Shown here in pieces: positions 1 to 8,230 of a DNA stretch of 64,000 nucleotides. Made by a program: the position numbers and the translations under genes. Position 1 is the stretch's first letter. Every line of letters starts with the position of its first letter. Source of the DNA: Melghirimyces profundicolus (lineage in GTDB: Bacteria > Bacillota > Bacilli > Thermoactinomycetales > DSM-45169); contig NZ_QBKR01000002.1 of assembly GCF_003054245.1 (NCBI RefSeq), forward strand, positions 124,001 through 188,000. The letters run 5' to 3'. The notes beneath the pieces are model-generated. The model had not been told where the DNA came from. It saw only the letters and a list, made by a program, of their open reading frames with translations, and made no database searches.

Positions 1-204
1 GGCCCGCAGGATTTTTCCTGCTTCATCCCTGGATAACAGCCCTTTATCGCACAGCATTAAAACATGGGCTCGATGAATCTGAAACATGGCGGAAAACAGA
101 AAATCCCTTTGATCATTGAACACAGGCTTTAACAGACAGTCCACATAGGTCTTGGCAGGAAAGGCAGTACCGTCTCTTTCCAACACTTTTTTCCTCTTTC
201 CCAT
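1..204 (-). CDS. Argininosuccinate lyase-like protein (N-terminal part; runs off window)
   Basis: Only the first 68 codons are visible; the gene continues past the left edge. It starts at ATG 204 behind GGGAGGG, 22 bases after the permease stop, so it is the last visible gene of the ABC operon. The protein begins MGKRKKVLERDGTAFPAKTY and continues with a helical stretch (FNDQRDFLFSAMF, then HRAHVLMLCDKGLLSRDEA) resembling the N-terminal domain of the fumarase/aspartase superfamily, closest to argininosuccinate lyase (HVxML, then G-[IL]-[IL]-S-x-[ED]-E-A). The catalytic loops are outside the window, so the real substrate is open. A stand-alone ASL-like gene in a transporter operon is more likely catabolic than part of arginine synthesis (inference). 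Confidence 0.6.
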   Translation of the reverse strand, partial: MGKRKKVLERDGTAFPAKTYVDCLLKPVFNDQRDFLFSAMFQIHRAHVLMLCDKGLLSRDEAGKILRA

Positions 205-226
205 CTGTACACCCTCCCTCGGGAAA

Positions 227-1945
227 TCATAGTGTATTTTGTGCTTTTACACCGAAAAAACGTTGAGAGATCCACAGTACGCCGGCGATCAATATAATCT
301 GGTAGACGGCGTATGCAGCGGCCTGGCCCAGATTGAACATACGAAGCTGGTTCATGATTTCGATCGAAATGGGCCGGTTATCAATGGTGTAAAGCATCAC
401 AGAGGAGACGAATTCGCCCACCGCTGTCACAAAAGCCAGTAAGGTTCCGGCCATAATCCCCGGCATGATCACGGGAAGAATCACCCGTCGGAAAGTGGTC
501 GTCCACCGAGCCCCCAAATTTCGGGCCGCTTCCTCCAATGAATCATCCAACTGTTCCAATGCTGCATTGGTGGAGCGGACCACCAAAGGGATGTGACGGA
601 TAAAATAAGCCAGGGGCAAAATCCAAAACGTTCCGACCAACACATGCCCAAAGGTGAAGGGAGTCGGGACGTTGAATGCCAGGATCATGTTCATCGCCAC
701 CACAGTGGCAGGCAGAGCCCAAGGCAGCATCACCAAAATATCCAGGAGATTCTTCCCCCGGAATCTTCGTTTGACCAACACATAGGAGGCGAAGATCCCG
801 AACAGGAAGTTACCGGCTGTGGCGACAGTGGCCATCAAGAGACTGTTTCGGACCGGTTCCCAGATCGTTGGATCTTTCATCAGCAGAATGTAGTTCTCGA
901 AACTGAACGTGGTCGGATACGTCTGATAGGTCCAGGTTCCTTCGGGAACCAGCGACAGCAGGAACAAAGTCGCATGAGGAAGGAGAAGGATGATGACCCC
1001 GAAAACCCCGGTGGCCACCAAGGGCCACTTTACCCATGGGTTACGGACTTCCCTCCGGTGGGTGCCGACCCCTTTTTCCATCATCCGGTAATCCCTTCTT
1101 CCCTGGTACCACCGCATCAACAGCAGAAAGGAAATCGAGATGACAGAGAGGATCACCGATTGGGTGGCGGCCATGTCCAGGTTTCCGTTGATTTTTGAAA
1201 AGTAGATTTGAAGACTGAGAACCCGGAACCCCCCTGCCAGCAGGAACGGCGCTGAAAACGAAGCCATGGAGGTCATGAAAACCAACAACGATGCTGCCAC
1301 CAACGCCGGTGTCAACAGCGGGAGAGTAACTCGCCGGAACACCGTCCAGGAGCCGGCCCCGAGGTTCGTGGCCGCTTCCTCCAAAGCGGGATTGAGGCCA
1401 CGGACAGCGGAAGAAACCGTCATGTAAAAATAGACATACATGGTATAAGCGTGAACAAGGAGAATTCCCGAAACCCCGCTCAGCTTGAAAGGCGGTTCCT
1501 CCAACCCGAACAGATCCTGGATGGATCGGGTAACCAAGCCCGATTCCCCGTAGAGGAACAGAAAGGACATCACCCCGACCAGCGACGGGAGCACAATCGG
1601 CATGATCGCTGCCGATGCGAAAAAACGACGGCCCGGGAATTCATATCGGTTGAAGATAAAGGCCAGGGGAACGCCGATCAGGGCACTTAAGAACACACTG
1701 AGAATCGAGATGTAGACACTGTTCCACAACGCCTCCAGGTTGGCCAGGCTCTCCGGATTAAAGAATAGTCGGTAATTTTTTAACGAAAACGTCCCATTCA
1801 CCCAGACGCTCTCCACCAACGTCCTGAATTCGGGATAAAACACATAGGAAAACAACACCGCCACCACCGGGAGCAGAAGCACCCAGGTGAAGACCCGGTC
1901 TGTCTGAAACCAATCCCATCCGCGTTTCAGCAAGCGGTTAAGCAC
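227..1945 (-). CDS. ABC transporter permease, two fused membrane domains (FbpB/AfuB type)
   Basis: Inner-membrane channel of a binding-protein-dependent importer. The protein (about 572 aa) carries two consecutive BPD_transp_1 modules, each with an EAA loop that docks on the ATPase (EEAATNLGAGSWTVFRRV near residue 190, EEAARNLGARWTTTFRRV near 490). This duplicated layout is typical of the Fe3+/sugar-phosphate/aminoethylphosphonate branch (FbpB, AfuB). It overlaps the end of the ATPase gene. The sequence GGAGGTGATG contains a full Shine-Dalgarno, so I favour GTG 1945 (8-nt spacing) over ATG 1951 or GTG 1954. Second gene from the end of the visible operon. The substrate cannot be read from the permease. 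Confidence 0.9.
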   Translation of the reverse strand: MLNRLLKRGWDWFQTDRVFTWVLLLPVVAVLFSYVFYPEFRTLVESVWVNGTFSLKNYRLFFNPESLANLEALWNSVYISILSVFLSALIGVPLAFIFNRYEFPGRRFFASAAIMPIVLPSLVGVMSFLFLYGESGLVTRSIQDLFGLEEPPFKLSGVSGILLVHAYTMYVYFYMTVSSAVRGLNPALEEAATNLGAGSWTVFRRVTLPLLTPALVAASLLVFMTSMASFSAPFLLAGGFRVLSLQIYFSKINGNLDMAATQSVILSVISISFLLLMRWYQGRRDYRMMEKGVGTHRREVRNPWVKWPLVATGVFGVIILLLPHATLFLLSLVPEGTWTYQTYPTTFSFENYILLMKDPTIWEPVRNSLLMATVATAGNFLFGIFASYVLVKRRFRGKNLLDILVMLPWALPATVVAMNMILAFNVPTPFTFGHVLVGTFWILPLAYFIRHIPLVVRSTNAALEQLDDSLEEAARNLGARWTTTFRRVILPVIMPGIMAGTLLAFVTAVGEFVSSVMLYTIDNRPISIEIMNQLRMFNLGQAAAYAVYQIILIAGVLWISQRFFGVKAQNTL

Positions 1946-3035
1946 GGTCATCACCTCCGGGAATGAGCCGGAGGCGATCCTCCGGAAACCGGAAGATCAC
2001 CCGATCGCCTTCCCTCAAACGGCCCATCAGGTCGGGGCGGTTGACAAACATGGCCTTGAGCGGTGTCCCGTCTTCGAGACGGGCGGCACAATGAAAGGAA
2101 GTGCCCATAAACTGGACAAGCTCCATTTTCGCCGACAACGTATTTTCTCCCGCTTCCGGGACCAAGTCCACTCCTTCCGGCCGAATGGTCAGGAACAACC
2201 GGTTTCCCGGTTCCACAGAAAATCCGGACTCCTCCTGCTTGTGTCTGATCCGGAAGGTATGATCCTTGCTTTGGACGGTCACCGTCTCCCCGGATACTTG
2301 TGCCACCGTGGCCGGAAAGAGGTTGGTTTCCCCGACAAAGGAAGCAACAAAGGCATTTCGGGGGGCGTTGTAAACCTCTTCCGGGGTCCCCACCTGCTGA
2401 CAGACCCCTTGGTTGAACACTGCGATCCGATCGCTCATGGACAGGGCCTCCGTCTGATCGTGGGTGACATAGATGGTGGTGATGCCAAGTGAACGTTGTA
2501 ATGACAGGATTTCCGAACGCATCTCATCGCGAAGCCGGGCATCGAGATTGCTGAGCGGTTCATCCAAAAGAAGAATTCCCGGACGGATCACCAGGGAACG
2601 GGCCAGGGCGACCCGCTGTTGCTGCCCCCCGCTGAGTTGGGCGATCCTCCGGTCACTGTATCCGGCCAGCCGGACCTGCTCCAACGCTTTTTTCACCCGC
2701 TCACGGATTTCCTTTTTGGAAATCTTGCGCACCTCGAGTCCGAAAGCCACATTTTCATGCACCGTCATATGGGGAAACAGGGCATAGTTTTGAAAAACCA
2801 TGCCCGTGTTTCTCTTCTGGGGAGGAACTTCGGTCACGTCCCGGTTATCAAACCAAATCCGCCCCTCCGCGGGATAATAAAAACCGGCAATCATCCGCAA
2901 AGTGGTGGTCTTCCCGCATCCACTGGGCCCGAGGAAAGTAAAGAACTCCCCTTCCCGTATAGTGAGATTCAGCTCTTTGACCGCGGTTGTGGTTCCGAAT
3001 GTTTTGGATACATTTTGCAGACGGACCCGGCTCAA
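1938..3035 (-). CDS. ABC transporter ATP-binding protein (FbpC/PotA-like)
   Basis: Cytoplasmic ATPase of the importer, 365 aa. Walker A GPSGCGKTTTLRM near residue 37, Q-loop FQNYALFPHMTV, ABC signature LSGGQQQRVALARSL near 135, Walker B GILLLDEPLSNLD, and H-loop VTHDQTEAL. The last 120 or so residues form a TOBE-type regulatory domain, as in FbpC and PotA. Starts with TTG 3035 behind GGGAG, 26 bases after the binding-protein stop. Coupled by overlap to the permease gene downstream. The family is certain; the transported compound is not. Confidence 0.92.
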   Translation of the reverse strand: MSRVRLQNVSKTFGTTTAVKELNLTIREGEFFTFLGPSGCGKTTTLRMIAGFYYPAEGRIWFDNRDVTEVPPQKRNTGMVFQNYALFPHMTVHENVAFGLEVRKISKKEIRERVKKALEQVRLAGYSDRRIAQLSGGQQQRVALARSLVIRPGILLLDEPLSNLDARLRDEMRSEILSLQRSLGITTIYVTHDQTEALSMSDRIAVFNQGVCQQVGTPEEVYNAPRNAFVASFVGETNLFPATVAQVSGETVTVQSKDHTFRIRHKQEESGFSVEPGNRLFLTIRPEGVDLVPEAGENTLSAKMELVQFMGTSFHCAARLEDGTPLKAMFVNRPDLMGRLREGDRVIFRFPEDRLRLIPGGDDRA

Positions 3036-3061
3036 CCGTTATCACTCCCATCCCGGTATCG

Positions 3062-4138
3062 TCATTCTTCTTTTTGTTTGGCTTTGTTCTTGATCTTCTG
3101 ATCCCAATACTCCATCCATTCATTCTCTTTTTCCTGCAGCACTTTCCAATCAAGATCCATCGGTTTGATTTCCGTCTCTTCAATCCATGCCGGTAAACCT
3201 TTTACATCGGTTCGTGTCGGAATGCGGTAATATTTCTCGGCCAACTGCTTTGCCGCTTGTTTTGAGTTGACAAACTCATAAAATGCTTTGGCCGCTTCGG
3301 GATGTTTCCCGCCCTTGACCAGGGCCATTCCTTCCGTCAGAACCGGGGTCCCACTTTCAGGAATCACGAAGTCAAACGGATAATTCTTGGTCTCTTTCAA
3401 CATGACGGTATCGGGCATGTTCCAGACAGAAAGGGAACCTTCGCCCCGGGCCACCTTGCTGTACATGATCTCAGGATTGGCGGCGTATTCTTTCGTGTTG
3501 GCATCCAGCTTTTTCAGCCATTCATAGCCTTTTTCGGGGCTTTTGGAATCCTTATATTCCCGGTAGATCATGGCCGAATAAATGGTCCGCATTGTACCGG
3601 AAGCGAGGGGATAGCGGATGATTATCTCGTTTTTCCATTTCGGATCCAACAGATCGTCCCAGTCTTTAGGTGCTTCCGACTTGGAAATCTCCTTTGTGTT
3701 GTACATGATCACTTCGGGGGTCTGGCTGGTTCCGGTCCAGGAGAAATCCTCTGCCCGGAAATCTTCGGGTAAAGCCTCGGCATACTTCGGCTTATAAGGT
3801 TCCAGCAGCCCTTCTTCCCGTGCTTGCTCGAACATCACCGACGGGGCACCCCACCAGACATCCGCCTGGGGATTTTCTTTCTCGGACCGAATCCGGTCGA
3901 GGACCTCCTGTGAGCCGATGTCCAGCCATTCCACGTCGGTGTTGGGGTGCTCGTTTTCAAATTGTTTTTCGAAATCCTGCAGAATGTCTTTTCCGTGAGG
4001 GGAATAGACGACCACCTTCTCCTCCAGACCGTCTTGATTCGCGGAATCTCCCTCCGGTTCGGAGGCCAAGCAACCGGTCGATATTACAGTGGCCAGGATG
4101 GTTAAAAGAATCAGGCTTTTTCTTGTTTTTGACCTCAT
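3062..4138 (-). CDS. Lipoprotein substrate-binding protein (FbpA/AfuA-like, SBP family 1)
   Basis: Extracellular receptor of the importer, 358 aa, anchored through Cys after the hydrophobic segment LILLTILATVISTGC. The body has the family-1 binding-protein fold: KVVVYSPHGKDILQDF, QADVWWGAPS, PEVIMYNTKEI, and SGTMRTIYSAM for the ligand site. This is the FbpA/AfuA/PhnS group, whose ligands include Fe3+, sugar phosphates and aminoethylphosphonate. I see no obvious Tyr-Tyr ferric-binding pair. The open frame extends to GTG 4171, overlapping the ROK stop, but ATG 4138 has AAGGAG 10 nt upstream and gives a clean lipoprotein signal, so I use it. Translationally close to the ROK gene, hence probably co-regulated. 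Confidence 0.88.
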   Translation of the reverse strand: MRSKTRKSLILLTILATVISTGCLASEPEGDSANQDGLEEKVVVYSPHGKDILQDFEKQFENEHPNTDVEWLDIGSQEVLDRIRSEKENPQADVWWGAPSVMFEQAREEGLLEPYKPKYAEALPEDFRAEDFSWTGTSQTPEVIMYNTKEISKSEAPKDWDDLLDPKWKNEIIIRYPLASGTMRTIYSAMIYREYKDSKSPEKGYEWLKKLDANTKEYAANPEIMYSKVARGEGSLSVWNMPDTVMLKETKNYPFDFVIPESGTPVLTEGMALVKGGKHPEAAKAFYEFVNSKQAAKQLAEKYYRIPTRTDVKGLPAWIEETEIKPMDLDWKVLQEKENEWMEYWDQKIKNKAKQKEE

Positions 4139-4167
4139 ATGATGGACACTCCTTCCATGAGAGGTTT

Positions 4168-5358
4168 TCACAAAACACCCTGATACGGGCAGTCATGCTC
4201 TTTCAAAACCAAGGCTCCCGCCCCCAGTGCGCCGGCATCATCGCCCAGTTGGCTGATTCGGATTTCCGGCTGAATCGGGGCAAACCTTTTCACAGTCTTT
4301 AATATTTGGGGAAGCAGCAGATCCTGGGACTTCATCAGGCCGCCTCCCAGAATCACCACTTCCGGATCAAACAACACCACCACATTGACGATCCCGGCAG
4401 CCAAATGCTTGTTTGCCTCCCAAATCACGGCCCCTGCTGTCTCATCGCCCTTCCTCCATAAGTCGAAAATATCCTTTGCATTCGAGACAAGCGTTCCGTC
4501 CGTATCTTTCAGGCCACGCAAATACTGACGCGCGATGGCAGGCCCCCCGGCTTTGCTTTCCATATAACCGAAGCCCGAAAAAACCGGATCATCCCAGTGT
4601 TCAACGGCATGGGAATCGGTCACCATGAACCCGATTTCTCCCGAAGCCCACCGGGAACCCCTGTAGAGGTCCCCGTTCAGAATCAATCCACAACCGATCC
4701 CCGTTCCGACGGTGATCATGACCACGTGTCGTTTCCCCTTCCCCGCACCCAGCCAACACTCCCCCAATGCCGCCATATTTACGTCGTTTTCAACATAAAC
4801 GGGCAGGTTGAAACGGTCCTCCATTTCCTCTTTTAACGGGAGATCCGTCCAACCCAGGCTGGGTGCCGACAAGACCACCCCGTCATGGAAACGGGTGATG
4901 CCCGGTGCACCCACACCGAGACCGATCAGCCTTTCCACAGGAACCGGTGCGTTATCCAGAAATCGTTCAATCAAACGAAACAGCGACTCCAGTCCAAGAG
5001 ATACCGGCGTGGAAACGACTTCTTTGGAAACCACTTTTCCGGAGAGATTGCAAACCACAAAAGTGATGCTGGAACCGCCGATATCCAACCCGCACACAAA
5101 ACCGGAATCATCGTCGATGGATAAAAAAACCGGCTTTCGTCCTCCCTGAGTGGGTGAAGAACCCCTTCCCGTCTCCCTCACCACCCCCTCCTCCATCATT
5201 TCATCAATCAACTGGGAAACCGTTGTTCTGCTGATGGACGTCATCTCCGAAATTTCTGTCCTGGAGATCGGCTGCTTCCTGCGTATGGTCTGCAGGATTA
5301 ATCGTTGGTTCATGCGTTTCATCTCGCGGGGAGTTCCGCTGACGCTTTGCTTCCTCAT
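4168..5358 (-). CDS. ROK-family transcriptional regulator (NagC/XylR type)
   Basis: 396 aa. N-terminal winged helix (QPISRTEISEMTSISRTTVS, residues about 29-48), then a sugar-kinase-like ROK domain: DIGGSSITFVVCNL near 95, ENDVNMAALGE near 190, TVGTGIGCGLIL near 215. The usual ROK zinc motif (CxCGxxGCxE) is not evident: the region after GASGEIGF-like ASGEIGFMV lacks the cysteines, as in several XylR/NagC-like regulators. First gene of the ABC operon; RBS GAGGA 6 nt before ATG 5358. ROK repressors answer sugars or sugar phosphates, which argues that the adjacent importer carries a sugar derivative (inference). A XylO-like operator sits just upstream. Confidence 0.92.
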   Translation of the reverse strand: MRKQSVSGTPREMKRMNQRLILQTIRRKQPISRTEISEMTSISRTTVSQLIDEMMEEGVVRETGRGSSPTQGGRKPVFLSIDDDSGFVCGLDIGGSSITFVVCNLSGKVVSKEVVSTPVSLGLESLFRLIERFLDNAPVPVERLIGLGVGAPGITRFHDGVVLSAPSLGWTDLPLKEEMEDRFNLPVYVENDVNMAALGECWLGAGKGKRHVVMITVGTGIGCGLILNGDLYRGSRWASGEIGFMVTDSHAVEHWDDPVFSGFGYMESKAGGPAIARQYLRGLKDTDGTLVSNAKDIFDLWRKGDETAGAVIWEANKHLAAGIVNVVVLFDPEVVILGGGLMKSQDLLLPQILKTVKRFAPIQPEIRISQLGDDAGALGAGALVLKEHDCPYQGVL

Positions 5359-5377
5359 AAGCCATCCTCACTCGGGT

Positions 5378-5402
5378 TTGGTTTGTAAAGTTTCCAAACT
5401 AA
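5378..5402. promoter_or_regulatory. Candidate ROK operator (XylO-like inverted repeat)
   Basis: Arms TTGGTTTG (5378-5385) and CAAACTAA (5395-5402) form an inverted repeat with one mismatch and a 9-nt spacer, 25 bp in all. The Bacillus XylR operator has the same geometry and nearly the same arms (TTAGTTTG-N9-CAAACTAA). It lies 20 bp upstream of the ROK start and between two divergent units, so autorepression and control of the PIG-L gene are both possible. A TTGACC hexamer for the minus strand lies further upstream, without a convincing -10 box. Confidence 0.55.
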
Positions 5403-5500
5403 CAATGCAGAGGTGGGATAAATACCACGGTCAACTTACTATACATCATATTTCTGATTTTTAAAATACTTTGAACTGAATTAATTTTTACAAAAAATTA

Positions 5501-5530
5501 TTGAAAAAATAGTTTTGATGTGATCATAAT
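5501..5530 (+). promoter_or_regulatory. Sigma-A promoter of the PIG-L deacetylase gene
   Basis: TTGAAA (5501-5506), 18-bp spacer, CATAAT (5525-5530). Both boxes match consensus at five of six positions. It lies in the AT-rich divergent region, 57 bp before the start codon. Confidence 0.6.
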
Positions 5531-5586
5531 ATGGATGCAGATGGTGGGATAGAATACCGGACTACTATTATACGGGAGGGTCCGGC

Positions 5587-8106
5587 ATGTACCGGTGGAA
5601 AAAGTGGTTTCCCCTGTTTCTGTCCGTGTCGTTGATGGTCAGCCTGCTCTTGCCTTCATTTTCGGTTCAAGCCAATGAAGAACAGGATCCGGAGCTCTGG
5701 AAGGTCCTGCGTCCCTTGGACAAGGTGGTCAGTTTTATGAATACCGGGGCTCACCCCGACGATGAGTTCAGTGCACTGCTCGCATGGCTCTCCCTCGGTG
5801 AAGGGGTGCGGACGTCCAGTGTCCTGGCCAACCGGGGAGAAGGCGGTCAGAATGAGATCGGAAATGAACTGGGAAACGGCTTGGGAACCATTCGCACCCG
5901 GGAACTGCAGGAAGCATCCAAAGTTCTCGGGATCGATCTGTTTCTGCTCAGTCAACGGATCAACGACCCCATCTATGACTTCGGCTTTTCAAAATCTTCG
6001 GAAGAAACCCTGGAAAAATGGGGAGAGAAGGTGGTCTATGAACGCCTGATCCGCCGCATCCGTGAACAGCGCCCCGATATCCTGATGCCCTCCTTCCGTG
6101 ATGTCCCCTCCCAGCACGGACATCACCGGGCCATCACCCGTCTCAGCCTGAAGGCGTTCCATGATGCCGCCGATCCCCACGTTTTCCCTGAACATTTGAA
6201 ACAGGGGCTCCGCCCATGGCAAATTAAGAAATTGTATTTACGAGGGATGGAAGGGCATGAAACCCTGCGATTCAACATCGGAAAGAAAGATCCCGTGTTC
6301 GGCCTCACCTATCCTCAACTGGGCGAAGAATCAAGAAAGCTCCACAAAAGCCAGGGTATGGGCCGTGATTTGCCTGCGGAAGATTACTTTGTCTCTCTGG
6401 AACTGGTAAAATCAGCATCCGGAGAAACCGGGAAAGAATCCTCCCTCTTTGAAGGGATTCCCGTCACCTTTGAAGATTTGGCCGCTTCCGTCAAAGACGC
6501 GGGCCTGAACAAACGCCTGATCTCCCTGCAAAAGATGCTGGAAGCAACCCAGAAGGCCTACCCCGACCGCCCGGCGGTGACGGAAAAAGTGCAGACGGCC
6601 CTGAAAATGACCCGCCACATCAAGGATGCCGTCGAAAAAAGCCGACTGGACAAGAAACAGAAAGAAGACCTTGCTTTTCGGCTTCAGGTGAAAGAAAAAC
6701 AACTGCAGGCAGCCAGTGCCGTGGCTTCCAACATCACAGTCCGGATGTCGGTGGAAGATCCGGTTTTGACCCGGGGGGATGACACCCAGGTCACCATTGA
6801 CATCCAAAACGGCGGAACATCGGATTTGACCGACCTGAATCTCCAACCCGTCGTCCCGGATGGTTGGACCGCTTCCACAGATCCCTCCTTCGGGAGCATA
6901 GCCTCAGGAGAACAAAAAACCGTCACAATGAACCTATCCGCACCGGATGACGCTTCTTATTTCGACCCCTACCAACCTTCCGTCATCCGTGCAAAACTTC
7001 GATACCGACTCCAAGGAACCAAGGTCAACCGCACCCTCTCGGTCAACCCTGTCAAACAAACCATTGCTCTCCTCCCCGACTGGGGGATGCAATTAAACCC
7101 TTCCGCCACCATCGTCAACACGGAGAAGGCTTCCGATCCCAAAGAAGTGACCGTGACCGTCACCAACTACAAAGACAGCGCAAACTCCGGAACCCTCCGG
7201 CCAAAACTGCCGCAAGGCTGGAAAGCGGAACCCGCTGTCCAACCCGTCACCTTCACCCGACCAGGGGAACAAAAAAAGCTGACCTTCCGGGTGACCGCCC
7301 CTAAGGGGGTACAGTCCGGCCGCCATTCAATCGATTTCACGGCGGAAGTGGGCGGACGCCGCTTTCAAAGTCAGGTGCAGCCCATCTCCTATGATCACAT
7401 CGGCACCAGCTACTTGCTAACCAAGTCCCGCCTTCCCGTCCAGGCTTTCTCCCTCAAAATGGCGGAGGGCCTGAAAGTGGGCCATGTGGATAGCGGCTTT
7501 GATAATGTGGCTTCCCATCTGCGAGAGGCCGGGATGAACGTGACGGAATTGAAAGCAGAAGACCTCGCCAACGGGGATCTGAGTCAATACGACACCATCG
7601 TCGTCGGCATCCGGGCTTATCTTTCCCGGGAAGACCTTCTGGAGCACAATGACCGCTTGTTGGATTACGTCAAAAACGGCGGCCATGTAGTGATGCAGTA
7701 TCACAAACCTTGGGACAACTGGAAACCGGAACTGGCCCCCCACCCCATCACTCCGGGACAACCGTCCATCCAGTGGCGAGTCACAGATGAGAAGGCACCC
7801 GTGACCTTCCTGCAGCCGGAGCACCCTCTTTTCCATGCCCCCAATGAGATTACGGAGAAGGATTTTGACGGGTGGGTTCAGGAACGCGGCCTGTACTTCC
7901 CTTCCGAATGGGATTCCGCCTACACCCCACTCCTTTCCATGGCAGACCCCGGTGAAAAACCCTTCCAGGGCGGTTTGCTGGTAGCCGATTACGGGGAAGG
8001 ATCCTACATTTACAGCAGCCTGGTCTGGTACCGGCAAATCCAAAACCAGATTCCCGGCGGCTACCGAATGTTCGTCAACTTGATCAGCTACCCGGAAACC
8101 AGATAA
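5587..8106 (+). CDS. Secreted PIG-L family deacetylase with NEW3-like and ThuA-like domains
   Basis: 839 aa. Signal peptide at residues 1-30 (KKWFPLFLSVSLMVSLLLPS, then SVQANEE). PIG-L/LmbE N-acetylglucosamine-type deacetylase domain about 45-260 with the zinc motif AHPDDE and later HGHH. A middle part (about 370-620) holds two Ig-like NEW3 modules (VTIDIQNGGTSDLTDLNL and VTVTVTNYKDSANSG). The C-terminal part (about 625-839) resembles the ThuA/glutamine-amidotransferase-like fold (VDSGFDNVASHLREAG, YDTIVVGIRAYLSRED). Own promoter, RBS GGGAGGG before ATG 5587. Probably removes acetyl groups from an extracellular amino-sugar compound. The divergent ROK-ABC operon suggests that it prepares the imported ligand (inference). 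Confidence 0.85.
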   Translation: MYRWKKWFPLFLSVSLMVSLLLPSFSVQANEEQDPELWKVLRPLDKVVSFMNTGAHPDDEFSALLAWLSLGEGVRTSSVLANRGEGGQNEIGNELGNGLGTIRTRELQEASKVLGIDLFLLSQRINDPIYDFGFSKSSEETLEKWGEKVVYERLIRRIREQRPDILMPSFRDVPSQHGHHRAITRLSLKAFHDAADPHVFPEHLKQGLRPWQIKKLYLRGMEGHETLRFNIGKKDPVFGLTYPQLGEESRKLHKSQGMGRDLPAEDYFVSLELVKSASGETGKESSLFEGIPVTFEDLAASVKDAGLNKRLISLQKMLEATQKAYPDRPAVTEKVQTALKMTRHIKDAVEKSRLDKKQKEDLAFRLQVKEKQLQAASAVASNITVRMSVEDPVLTRGDDTQVTIDIQNGGTSDLTDLNLQPVVPDGWTASTDPSFGSIASGEQKTVTMNLSAPDDASYFDPYQPSVIRAKLRYRLQGTKVNRTLSVNPVKQTIALLPDWGMQLNPSATIVNTEKASDPKEVTVTVTNYKDSANSGTLRPKLPQGWKAEPAVQPVTFTRPGEQKKLTFRVTAPKGVQSGRHSIDFTAEVGGRRFQSQVQPISYDHIGTSYLLTKSRLPVQAFSLKMAEGLKVGHVDSGFDNVASHLREAGMNVTELKAEDLANGDLSQYDTIVVGIRAYLSREDLLEHNDRLLDYVKNGGHVVMQYHKPWDNWKPELAPHPITPGQPSIQWRVTDEKAPVTFLQPEHPLFHAPNEITEKDFDGWVQERGLYFPSEWDSAYTPLLSMADPGEKPFQGGLLVADYGEGSYIYSSLVWYRQIQNQIPGGYRMFVNLISYPETR

Positions 8107-8117
8107 CCTTCCTTTAA

Positions 8118-8163
8118 ACAACCGCCTCCCATCCTTGACGAAAAGGGTGGTGAGGCGGTTTAA
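8118..8163. terminator. Rho-independent terminator after the PIG-L gene (bidirectional)
   Basis: Stem AACCGCCTC (8120-8128) / GAGGCGGTT (8152-8160) with an internal CCC/GGG extension, followed on the plus strand by TTAAAAA and preceded by TTTAAA. It can also end the minus-strand protease transcript. Confidence 0.7.
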
Positions 8164-8230
8164 AAATCAAACGAACATTGTTGCAACAGAAATCGGGAGA
8201 GCCTCGGGACCGCTTATGGATCCTTTTTGT

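Noticed and set aside
227-4171. Naming the first ABC transporter a ferric-iron importer
   Set aside because: The family is broad (iron, sugar phosphate, phosphonate); the ROK regulator and neighbours do not support iron, so the substrate is left open.
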